The notes under the pieces: generated by a model | The model's input: the letters and a program-made list of their open reading frames with translations, nothing else | The model's database searches: none | Told to the model about the DNA's origin: nothing | Translations under genes and position numbers: made by a program | Shown: piece by piece, positions 1 to 7,112 of the stretch | Numbering within the stretch: position 1 is the first letter of the stretch | Layout: every line of letters starts with the position of its first letter | Origin: UBA1424 sp041654095 | GTDB taxonomy: Bacteria > Bacillota_I > Bacilli_A > RFN20 > CAG-826 | Direction: 5' to 3' | Assembly (NCBI GenBank): GCA_041654095.1 | Contig: JBAZED010000015.1 | Span: 1-23,277, forward strand | DNA length: 23,277 nt

Positions 1-51
1 TCGTTTTTGTTCATTTTTCGCTGTTTTTAAGCGAGTAATTAAAGACAATTT

Positions 52-125
52 TGGCAGGGGCGGCAGGAATCGAACCCGCATAGTTGGTTTTGGAGACCAA
101 AGTATTGCCGTTATACGACGCCCCT
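52..125 (-). tRNA. tRNA-Trp (anticodon CCA)
   Basis: The minus strand folds as a full cloverleaf. The acceptor stem is AGGGGCG/CGCCCCT, the D stem GTAT/ATAC, the anticodon stem TTGGT/ACCAA with loop CTCCAAA, and the T stem GCGGG/CCTGC around TTCGATT. The loop gives anticodon CCA, which reads UGG (Trp). The discriminator base is G and the CCA tail is encoded (52-54). The D loop (7 nt) and variable loop (4 nt) are short. It lies 15 nt after the yqeY stop on the same strand, and I see no promoter between them, so it is probably cut out of the upstream transcript. A CCA anticodon together with genes that stop at TGA fits the standard code. Confidence 0.95.
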
Positions 126-140
126 AGTTAGCCCTTACGA

Positions 141-563
141 TTATATTGTACGGGCGAGACGATTGACAAGTCCCATATCAACTTTTCCATCGAAGTTGGT
201 TTTGAAGTGCTTCATGATCGCCGGAATGGACTTATCGCTTTGTCTGTTTATTTCATCGCGTATCTCTTGTTCGCTTAGCATTCGCGGAAGGTATAATATC
301 GCGACCTGCTCTTGATGTTCGATGGCTTTGACCATCTCGAGATTGTTGACTTTGACATAACCGTCTCGTTCTTCGCTGAGCTCTTTGACGACTTTGGTGA
401 TGACGCGGACTAGATCGGCATCCCCGACCTCGTTGTGCTGGGTTCGCGCTTCGATTAATAGCTGGCGATAGCGAGTAATAATAATTGTCAATATCGCGCG
501 AGCTTGATGGTCACGCGTCTTTAAAGCCTGGATATTTGCCTGTTCAATTTGTTCGATTAACAT
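141..563 (-). CDS. yqeY: YqeY/GatB-tail family protein
   Basis: This 140-residue protein matches the YqeY family in length and pattern. Its N-terminal half is helical and charged. The conserved segment YLPRMLSEQEI is at about residues 91-101, and the C-terminal helical part (about 105-140) resembles the tRNA-contacting tail domain of GatB. The family is widespread in Bacillota, but its exact role is unsettled. Similarity to the amidotransferase tail suggests a link to tRNA, which makes the tRNA gene 15 nt downstream notable. An AGGG element lies about 8 nt before the ATG. The gene follows trkH by 23 nt on the same strand and probably shares its transcript. Confidence 0.9.
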   Translation of the reverse strand: MLIEQIEQANIQALKTRDHQARAILTIIITRYRQLLIEARTQHNEVGDADLVRVITKVVKELSEERDGYVKVNNLEMVKAIEHQEQVAILYLPRMLSEQEIRDEINRQSDKSIPAIMKHFKTNFDGKVDMGLVNRLARTI

Positions 564-586
564 AAGTGCCCTATTCCAACAATTTA

Positions 587-2095
587 CTAAATTGTTTCCT
601 TTCTCATAATATCACGGCCCAAGCGCAAGAACGAATAATAAACCGCGATGATTTCCAGACGTCCCACGAACATCACGACGCTTAAAATCCAAAGGATGGC
701 GGGATTTTGTCCAGCGTGCGTAATGCCGGCGCTTAAACCGGTGTTTGTCAAAGCGCTCGATACTTCAAAAAAGGCATCATCGAAGCCAATTCCCGCTGGC
801 ACGAGAGTAACGGCGATAGTCCCGAGGAAGAGTATGAGGACATAGAGTATGACAAACATGACGGATTCGCTGTAATGCTCAAGCGTAAATTCTTTTTCCT
901 CGCCATAGCGAGAGAAGTAACGAGGCCGAATGATCCTCTTTGATGAAATGCGATCCACCAACGAATAGTAGACGCCCTTGATGACACTGGCGACACGCAG
1001 CTGTTTAATACCGCCAGATGTCGAGCCGAGCGCGCCGCCGAACATCATCAAAACGCCCGACATGAAAACCATCGCCGGGCCGAGGTTGACAATGGGCTGA
1101 AAGCTATTAAAACCCGTCGTCGTAATGGATGAAATCATGTAGAAAGAGCCAAGTCGCAAGGAATCGAAAAAGGACAGATTGCCAAGTTCGGGACTATGAG
1201 TGAAATATGCTGACAGCGAAAAAAGAGGGATAAAAATGACGAGGAGGATGAGCAAGAAGCGGACTTCCATGTCGCGAAAGACTTTTTTGAATTTGCCTTG
1301 AATCAAGAGAAGGTGAATGACGAAGTTCGTCGCACCGGCGAGCATCAAGCAAATCGAGATGATCTCAATGGCAATCGCGTTGCCGCCAACGCTTAAAACT
1401 CCGCCCGCACTCGTCGAAAAACCACCTGTCCCCACCGCCGTAATCGCATGGTTAAGCGAATCAAAAAAGTTCATACCAGCAACCATATAAGCAACGGTGC
1501 CAAGCAAGATATAGCCCGAGTAAATCGAAAGGATCAAGCGCGATGATTTTGCTAAATTAGGAATTAGCCGATCATTATGTCCTTCTGAAGCATAAAGGCG
1601 CATCCCATATCGATCGGAAAGGGCGCTGACCAAGACGAGGACGAGGCCCACCGCCCCGAAAAAGATGAGAAGGCTGCGATAGAGAGTATAGATGTGGTAT
1701 CCAGAAATATTTGGATCCAAATTATAGACGGTTAATCCCGTCGACGTAAATCCGCTCGTCGATTCGAAAATGCTCTGTGTGAAATTCATATCGCCGCGCA
1801 TATAAAAAGGGAGCGCGCCAATGACGATGGCAAAAATCCATATCAAGACAAGCAAGATGAAGTCTTGGTGCTTGCCCAGTCTTTCTTTCTCGCGGCCCCT
1901 CAGCAAGACAATTGATAAAATGAGACCGCTGACGATGGTCGACAGACCGACCACATAAAAATTAATTGCCACTCCGGTTTCAGCTGGAAAAAAGAATAAG
2001 GCGATTAGAGGAAGCAATATGATTGATCCGATGAGGATGAGGAAAATACCTAAATAACCAAAAATTAATCGATATCCTGCCGCTATTTTTTTCAT
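587..2095 (-). CDS. TrkH/KtrB-family potassium uptake channel subunit
   Basis: This 502-residue polytopic membrane protein has the four selectivity-filter (P-loop) repeats of the Trk/Ktr/HKT family: SGFTSTG (about 114-120), AVGTGGF (220-226), ITTTGF (324-329) and LTNTGL (449-454). Each keeps the filter glycine. The family motif GSTSGGIK is at about 357-364 and the GRLE signature is near 478-481. It should form the K+ (or Na+/K+) conducting pore in the cytoplasmic membrane and assemble with the RCK proteins encoded just upstream. The ATG lies 2 nt after the stop of the 220-residue TrkA-like gene with no clear Shine-Dalgarno sequence, which suggests translational coupling. The length fits either TrkH (about 480) or KtrB (about 450). 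I cannot decide between them from sequence alone. Confidence 0.93.
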   Translation of the reverse strand: MKKIAAGYRLIFGYLGIFLILIGSIILLPLIALFFFPAETGVAINFYVVGLSTIVSGLILSIVLLRGREKERLGKHQDFILLVLIWIFAIVIGALPFYMRGDMNFTQSIFESTSGFTSTGLTVYNLDPNISGYHIYTLYRSLLIFFGAVGLVLVLVSALSDRYGMRLYASEGHNDRLIPNLAKSSRLILSIYSGYILLGTVAYMVAGMNFFDSLNHAITAVGTGGFSTSAGGVLSVGGNAIAIEIISICLMLAGATNFVIHLLLIQGKFKKVFRDMEVRFLLILLVIFIPLFSLSAYFTHSPELGNLSFFDSLRLGSFYMISSITTTGFNSFQPIVNLGPAMVFMSGVLMMFGGALGSTSGGIKQLRVASVIKGVYYSLVDRISSKRIIRPRYFSRYGEEKEFTLEHYSESVMFVILYVLILFLGTIAVTLVPAGIGFDDAFFEVSSALTNTGLSAGITHAGQNPAILWILSVVMFVGRLEIIAVYYSFLRLGRDIMRKETI

Positions 2096-2097
2096 GA

Positions 2098-2760
2098 TTA
2101 CTTTGTGGCTTGAATGAATTTGACGACTTTTTCTTGATCGCCTGGTGTCGAGATGACCACGAGTTTGTCTTTCGGTTTAATGATCGTTGAACCATTCGGG
2201 ATAATGACGTGGGGTTCGCGGTAGATGCAGCTGATCGTCGCGCTTTGCGGAAAATTGATATCCATGATCTTTTTTTCCGAAATGCGATAGGTGGGGAGAA
2301 TAACGATTTCCGTAATAACGATTTTATCTTCCTCAATCGAAAGCGTTTGCAAAACATCTTCCAGCGAAGAAGCGGATTTGATGGAATTTGCCAAGAGGTA
2401 TGTTGAAGAAATGACGCTGTCAATTCCGAGTTTCTTGAAAATGTCGACGTTTTTCGGATTGGCGACCGTGCAGATGCATTTTTTGACATTGAATTCTTTT
2501 TTGGCCAGCATACAGGACGCATAGTTATCGGCGTCTTTCTCGCCTAGCGCGATGAAGATATCGGCGTTTCGAACACCGGCGTCCTCCAAAACAAAGCGCT
2601 TATATGGCTCGCCGACAAAGACGGCGACTTTATTGCTTTTGACGATATAATCAGCAAAGTTTTTATCGGAGTTGATCACGACTAACTCTTTGGCCTGATC
2701 TTTGAACATATTGATGATGAAGTCGGCTTCGTGTTTGCCGTTAGCAATGACGATTTTCAT
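2098..2760 (-). CDS. TrkA-like potassium channel regulatory protein, RCK_N + RCK_C
   Basis: This 220-residue cytosolic protein has an RCK_N Rossmann-like domain (about 1-120, including GEPYKRFVLEDAGVRNADIF) and a C-terminal RCK_C/TrkA-C domain (about 135-220, ending in a KPKDKLVVI strand). It is expected to sit under the TrkH pore and gate it. The usual glycine-rich dinucleotide loop GxGxxG is absent: the N-terminus reads VIANGKHEADF at that position, so nucleotide binding here is doubtful. Its ATG overlaps the stop of the preceding RCK gene by one base (TAATG), which implies coupled translation in a fixed ratio. The trkH start follows 2 nt after its stop. Confidence 0.9.
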   Translation of the reverse strand: MKIVIANGKHEADFIINMFKDQAKELVVINSDKNFADYIVKSNKVAVFVGEPYKRFVLEDAGVRNADIFIALGEKDADNYASCMLAKKEFNVKKCICTVANPKNVDIFKKLGIDSVISSTYLLANSIKSASSLEDVLQTLSIEEDKIVITEIVILPTYRISEKKIMDINFPQSATISCIYREPHVIIPNGSTIIKPKDKLVVISTPGDQEKVVKFIQATK

Positions 2761-3170
2761 TACAGGTTTTCTCCCTTCATCAGATTGAACTTGTTGATTG
2801 AGAGTTCGAACGGATAAATGGCTTTGATATTCAAACCTTTTAAAAGAGCGCCCCGCTCCGGATCGTCAAGGCGGACGTAAATGCTCGGCACTTCAAAAAT
2901 AGTGCACGCGACGTGAGCTAAAAACAAATTGACATTGTCATCGCCGGTGGCAATCACTACTTCCTTCGCCGTTTTGATGAAAGCTTCATCGAGCAACGAT
3001 AAATCGGTCGCGTCCCCGACGATTTTATAGCCGGCGAAAGATTCCGGCAAACGATCGAAGGCATTGGCATTGCGATCGATGACGAGGACATTTTGTCCTT
3101 TTTCGGAAGCTAGAGCCGCAATATTGGCGCCCAGTCGTCCACAACCGATGATTAAGATTTTATTGCGCAT
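2760..3170 (-). CDS. Short TrkA-like protein, RCK_N domain only
   Basis: This 136-residue protein consists of one RCK_N domain and a short tail. The nucleotide-binding loop GCGRLG is intact (about 9-14), followed by an acidic residue at the end of strand 2 (VIDRN) and the GDATD motif. The RCK_C domain that normally follows is missing, and the protein stops about 15 residues after the Rossmann fold. Together with the next gene it makes up three of the four domains of a full-length E. coli-type TrkA. It is first in the cluster and has a GAGG ribosome-binding element about 12 nt before its ATG. A promoter and a perfect inverted repeat lie upstream. Confidence 0.9.
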   Translation of the reverse strand: MRNKILIIGCGRLGANIAALASEKGQNVLVIDRNANAFDRLPESFAGYKIVGDATDLSLLDEAFIKTAKEVVIATGDDNVNLFLAHVACTIFEVPSIYVRLDDPERGALLKGLNIKAIYPFELSINKFNLMKGENL

Positions 3171-3196
3171 ATCGTGCTGACCTCAAAGTTAGGGCT

Positions 3197-3211
3197 GCGT
3201 TTACAAAACGC
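3197..3211. promoter_or_regulatory. Perfect inverted repeat at the expected trk transcription start
   Basis: GCGTTT-ACA-AAACGC is a perfect 6-3-6 palindrome. It begins about 8 nt downstream of the minus-strand TATAAT at 3219-3224, so it would cover about +1 to +15 of the trk transcript. It could be an operator or a small 5' mRNA hairpin. The sequence is seen; the role is inference. Confidence 0.4.
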
Positions 3212-3218
3212 TAAATGT

Positions 3219-3247
3219 ATTATACAACCATAACAAACTAATTTAAA
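3219..3247 (-). promoter_or_regulatory. Promoter of the trk cluster
   Basis: On the minus strand there is a perfect -10 hexamer TATAAT (3219-3224). A weak -35 TTTAAA (3242-3247, 4 of 6 matches to TTGACA) lies 17 nt upstream of it. The predicted leader is only about 40 nt, too short to hold a ydaO-type c-di-AMP riboswitch. Confidence 0.6.
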
Positions 3248-3348
3248 TGAACGTTTTAACACTAATTGTAAACATATCCAATTTCTCACTTTTTCTTTTT
3301 AAGAAAATGGTCTAAACTATTTAATTGCGTGGAAACGCGCAGAACAAT

Positions 3349-5136
3349 ATGAAGAAATATTTAAAACTCATCAGAGAAGCGATGCAGGGAATTGGCAAGA
3401 TTTACATCTTCCATATCTTCGTTCTTTTGGTCTCGGTTTTTTTCATGGTTTTATCGAGCTTTATCAGCAAAATATTAATCGATACCATCAAAGGCGATAT
3501 TTTTGATGCTCCTAAAGCTGGTTCATTAGAATTATTCGTTGCCACTGTTTTTGGCGGACCCCAATTTCTAAGCGAGAATCTGTGGGTTTTTGCCATCATT
3601 ATCATCACCATCGCCATCGCCGTGTCGCTCCTCGCTTTTTCGCGGTTTTTGATCCGCTCTTACATCGGACCGGGAGTGGCGCGCAACATGCAGCTCAAAC
3701 TCTTTTATCACATCGAGCGCCTCCCTTATACGTTCATGAAGAAATCGCGAAGCGGAGATGTGATTCAAACATGTACGCGCGATGAGGAGGTGTTCCGCCG
3801 CTTTCTGACCGGCGATACCTATTCAATCCTCTACACCTTCTTTATCGTCGCTTTTTCTTTTGTTATCCTCTTTTCAATCAACTGGAAAATAACCCTTGTT
3901 TCGATGATCTTACTGCCCTTTTTGTTCATCTACTCATTTTTTGTCATTAAAGAAGTGCGGGTCCGCTACCGCCGCACGGACGATTCCGAAGGTTTGATGA
4001 CATCCAAAATCGAAGAGAATCTCGCTTCTGTGCGCGTCGTCAAAGCCTATAACAACGAAGCTTACGAAATCGCGAGTTTTGAAGAGAATTTGTCGGATTA
4101 TCGCAAAAAGTTCATCCATTGGCGGAAATTATCGGCTTTCTTTTTCTCCTCGAGCGACATCTTTGTCTTCGGCCAAATTCTATTGACGACACTCTATGGC
4201 ATCTATCTCGCCTACACCGGTGAAATCACGGTCGGAACGCTCGTCGTCAGCTTCACGTTCGTCAACATGATGGTGTGGCCGATTCGCGACGTGGCGACGA
4301 TTTTATCGAATATGGCCCGCGCTGTCGCCTCGATGGACCGCCTGATGATCATCTTGAACGAACCCGTCGAAGATATTGCGACGGGCGTAACCCCGAAGAT
4401 TAACGGCGAGATTACTTTTGAAAATGTCGCCTTTCAGTTCGACGATGCCGACAAGCCGGTGCTCCATGATGTTAATCTTAAGATTAAAAAAGGAGCCACT
4501 GTCGCGGTGTTAGGTAAAACAGGGGCCGGCAAATCAACGCTGGCTTACCTCTTGACCCGCCTTTATGATCCGACTTCAGGTCGCATACTCATCGATGGCA
4601 CGGACATCACATACATCGCCCGCTCGCACATTCGCCAAAACGTGGCAACCGTTCTTCAGGAACCGTTTTTGTTCTCAAAGACGATTCTCAGCAACATCCG
4701 CATCGCCAACCCCAACGCCAGCGAAGAAGAAGTGTACAAAGCGGCGCGCATCGCCGATATTCACGATAGCATCCTCACCTTCAAGCAAGGATATGAAACC
4801 CCGGTCGGAGAGAAAGGGGTCACGCTCTCGGGCGGGCAGAGGCAGAGATTAGCCATCGCGCGAACGATTATCAACAAAGCGCCCATTCTCATTTTTGACG
4901 ACTCGCTAAGCGCGGTCGACACCGAGACGGATATCAATATCCGCACCGCATTAAAAAAGCGCTCTGAAGAAACGACGACCTTCATCATCACGCACCGCAT
5001 CGCCACGGCTAAAGACGCCGATTTTATCATCGTCCTAGAAGATGGCACGATCAGCGAGCAAGGGACACATGACGAATTGATCAAAAAGAAAGGGCTGTAT
5101 CAGCGCGTTTACGAGATACAGACGAAGATCGGTTAA
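3349..5136 (+). CDS. Heterodimeric ABC exporter subunit with degenerate catalytic site
   Basis: This type IV ABC exporter half-transporter has six membrane helices (about residues 1-310) and an ATPase domain. The ATPase domain has Walker A GKTGAGKST, a Q-loop LQEPF, signature LSGGQRQR, Walker B ILIFDD and a switch histidine in ITHR. The residue after Walker B is Asp where the catalytic Glu is expected. This is the pattern of the non-hydrolysing site of pairs such as TM287/288 or BmrC/BmrD. I place the start at the ATG at 3349 (595 residues). An in-frame TTG at 3325 would add eight residues that look unlike coding sequence. The next gene starts 1 nt after its stop and encodes the partner. Multidrug or lipid export is the family expectation; the substrate is unknown. 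Confidence 0.92.
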   Translation: MKKYLKLIREAMQGIGKIYIFHIFVLLVSVFFMVLSSFISKILIDTIKGDIFDAPKAGSLELFVATVFGGPQFLSENLWVFAIIIITIAIAVSLLAFSRFLIRSYIGPGVARNMQLKLFYHIERLPYTFMKKSRSGDVIQTCTRDEEVFRRFLTGDTYSILYTFFIVAFSFVILFSINWKITLVSMILLPFLFIYSFFVIKEVRVRYRRTDDSEGLMTSKIEENLASVRVVKAYNNEAYEIASFEENLSDYRKKFIHWRKLSAFFFSSSDIFVFGQILLTTLYGIYLAYTGEITVGTLVVSFTFVNMMVWPIRDVATILSNMARAVASMDRLMIILNEPVEDIATGVTPKINGEITFENVAFQFDDADKPVLHDVNLKIKKGATVAVLGKTGAGKSTLAYLLTRLYDPTSGRILIDGTDITYIARSHIRQNVATVLQEPFLFSKTILSNIRIANPNASEEEVYKAARIADIHDSILTFKQGYETPVGEKGVTLSGGQRQRLAIARTIINKAPILIFDDSLSAVDTETDINIRTALKKRSEETTTFIITHRIATAKDADFIIVLEDGTISEQGTHDELIKKKGLYQRVYEIQTKIG

Positions 5137-5137
5137 T

Positions 5138-7075
5138 ATGGCAGATTTCTCATTCGAAGAAGAAAAATTACCGACCAAGCTCAACCTCGGCGTCTGGCGC
5201 AAGATGTTCCGCTATACCTTGCGCAACTGGCCGCTTTTGATCGTTTTAGCTCTGTCGATGCTTTTGACGACCTTTTACGATTCGAGTTTCATGCCGCTTA
5301 TGAACGCCGCGGCTATCAATGTGATTTCGTCGGGGGAAACAAGCGCCAACATCGCCGATATGGCCATCAAGATAGAGCTTATTTTTGGCATCCATTTCAA
5401 CATCGATTTCGTGGGTTATGCCCTTTTATTTGTGGCTGGTATCCTCATCCGATCCATGAGTATCTTTGTGACCTTCTTTGTCACCAATTATTTCGATATG
5501 GTCATCAACACATCATTAAGGCGCGATTCATTCAGAAGAATTCAGGAGCTGAGCTTCTCGTATTTTGATCGGACGCCTTCGGGATGGCTCATCGCCCGCA
5601 TGCAAAACGACACGGCCTCAATCAGCGATATCTTGTCTTGGGGCGTCATCCGCATCGTCTGGATCACTTTCGAGTTGATCTTCACGCTGATAACGATGTT
5701 TTCTGTTGACGTGATGCTATCGCTCATCATTCTCTCCACCGCTCCGATTTTGGTGATTGTCATGCCCCTTTTCCAACGCGTTTTGTTGAAGGCTCACCGC
5801 CGCGCCCGCAACGCCTATTCAAATTTTGTGCGCTGGCTCGCCGAATGCATCAACGGTGTCAAGACGATTAAGACCCTCAACATCGAAGACAAGATGTATC
5901 ACGAAGCTGATGAAGTCACGCTAAATATTTATAACAAGCGCCGGAAAGCCTTCAAAATCCATGCCTTTTTCATGCCTTCCATCATGCTCATTTCATCGAT
6001 TACGACGGCTTTGGTCATCTTGTTGGCGACTTCAAGCCTCAACATCATCGAGGTCGGCGATGCCGGAGTGGCGATCTTGGTCCTCTTCATCGGTTTTGTC
6101 AAACAAATATATAATCCCATCCAGGAATTTTCCGAAGTCTCCAGCGAGTTCATCGCGACGCAGGCCAGCGTCGAAAAGGTTCTGTCCCTAATTGAGACAA
6201 AGCCGGAAATTGTCGATAAGCCCGAAGTTGTCGAAAAATATGGAACTTTGTTCGATAACAAGAGGGAAAACTTTGAAGAGCTTGGAGGCGATATCGTCTT
6301 TGATAATGTCAGTTTCTCATATATCAAAGACACGGAAGTCCTGCACGATATGAACCTCCATATCGAACAGGGAACGTCGCTCGCCATCGTCGGCGAGACG
6401 GGATCCGGGAAATCGACGACGGCCAACCTCTTGTGCCGCTTCTACGAACCGACGAAAGGGCAAATTCTCATCGACGGCATCGACTATAAAGAGCGTTCGG
6501 TCGGGTGGCTGAGGAGCAATATCGGCTACGTCCAACAAACGCCTTTCGTCTTCCGTGGAACTTATTTCGATAATATCCGCTACGGTCGAACTGATGCGGC
6601 GCTTGACGAGGTCATCAAAGTGTGCAAAATCGTCGGAATTCACGATTTTATCATGACGCAAAAAGATAATTACATGAGCGTTCTCGATGATGGCGGGAGC
6701 CAGCTATCCGGTGGCCAAAAGCAGCTCATCTCATTCGCTCGCGCTATCATTCGCAATCCGCGCTTGCTCATCCTCGACGAAGCCACATCTAGCATCGACA
6801 CGGAGAGCGAGGGCGTCATCCAAGATGCCATGCACAAAATTCTTCGCGGCCGGACGAGCATCATCATCGCCCACCGCTTATCGACGATCGTCCGCTGCGA
6901 CCGCATTCTCGTCATGTCCGACGGCAAAGTCGTCGAAGACGGCAGCCATCGCGAATTAATGAACGCGAAAGGCCACTATCACCACCTCTACATGAATCAA
7001 TTCCGAGAGTTAAATCTCGAGTCGCAAATCACGACCTACGAACAGCAGATCGAAAGCATGGATGTCAAATTGTAA
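5138..7075 (+). CDS. Heterodimeric ABC exporter subunit with canonical ATPase site
   Basis: This 645-residue partner of the preceding exporter half has six membrane helices in residues about 25-335. It has a complete ATPase domain: Walker A GETGSGKST (419-427), signature LSGGQ (523-527), Walker B LLILDE with catalytic Glu548, and switch His579. A linker of about 40 residues (355-385) separates the domains and is longer than usual. A charged tail of about 25 residues follows the ATPase domain. One canonical and one degenerate subunit encoded 1 nt apart indicate an obligate heterodimer. There is no peptidase domain, so it is not a bacteriocin-processing exporter. A hairpin terminator follows directly. 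Confidence 0.93.
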   Translation: MADFSFEEEKLPTKLNLGVWRKMFRYTLRNWPLLIVLALSMLLTTFYDSSFMPLMNAAAINVISSGETSANIADMAIKIELIFGIHFNIDFVGYALLFVAGILIRSMSIFVTFFVTNYFDMVINTSLRRDSFRRIQELSFSYFDRTPSGWLIARMQNDTASISDILSWGVIRIVWITFELIFTLITMFSVDVMLSLIILSTAPILVIVMPLFQRVLLKAHRRARNAYSNFVRWLAECINGVKTIKTLNIEDKMYHEADEVTLNIYNKRRKAFKIHAFFMPSIMLISSITTALVILLATSSLNIIEVGDAGVAILVLFIGFVKQIYNPIQEFSEVSSEFIATQASVEKVLSLIETKPEIVDKPEVVEKYGTLFDNKRENFEELGGDIVFDNVSFSYIKDTEVLHDMNLHIEQGTSLAIVGETGSGKSTTANLLCRFYEPTKGQILIDGIDYKERSVGWLRSNIGYVQQTPFVFRGTYFDNIRYGRTDAALDEVIKVCKIVGIHDFIMTQKDNYMSVLDDGGSQLSGGQKQLISFARAIIRNPRLLILDEATSSIDTESEGVIQDAMHKILRGRTSIIIAHRLSTIVRCDRILVMSDGKVVEDGSHRELMNAKGHYHHLYMNQFRELNLESQITTYEQQIESMDVKL

Positions 7076-7112
7076 AATCAGGTGCCCGTCGAAGTGGACA
7101 CCTGATTTTTTT
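7074..7112 (+). terminator. Intrinsic terminator after the ABC exporter pair
   Basis: The stem TCAGGTG (7078-7084) / CACCTGA (7099-7105) is extended by A-T pairs on the outside and by two or three inner pairs past one mismatch. Seven T residues follow (7106-7112). It lies between converging genes. On the minus strand the tail has only four T residues, so it may act more weakly for rmuC. Confidence 0.88.

Noticed and set aside
1..51. TCGCT/AGCGA hairpin as a terminator for the tRNA transcript
   Set aside because: On the minus strand the hairpin is followed by A-rich, not T-rich, sequence, so it does not fit an intrinsic terminator.
1980..2522. 180-codon minus-strand ORF overlapping trkA and trkH
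   Set aside because: It is a shadow frame over two clear genes. Its Ser/Arg/Lys-rich composition is typical of off-frame translation.
3171..3348. Possible c-di-AMP (ydaO-type) riboswitch before the trk cluster
   Set aside because: The leader from the predicted start to the ATG is only about 40 nt, and no conserved riboswitch core is visible.
3597..3630. Repetitive ATCATCACC/ATCGCC tract
   Set aside because: It encodes Ile/Ala-rich membrane helix sequence in the ABC exporter and is not a separate repeat element.
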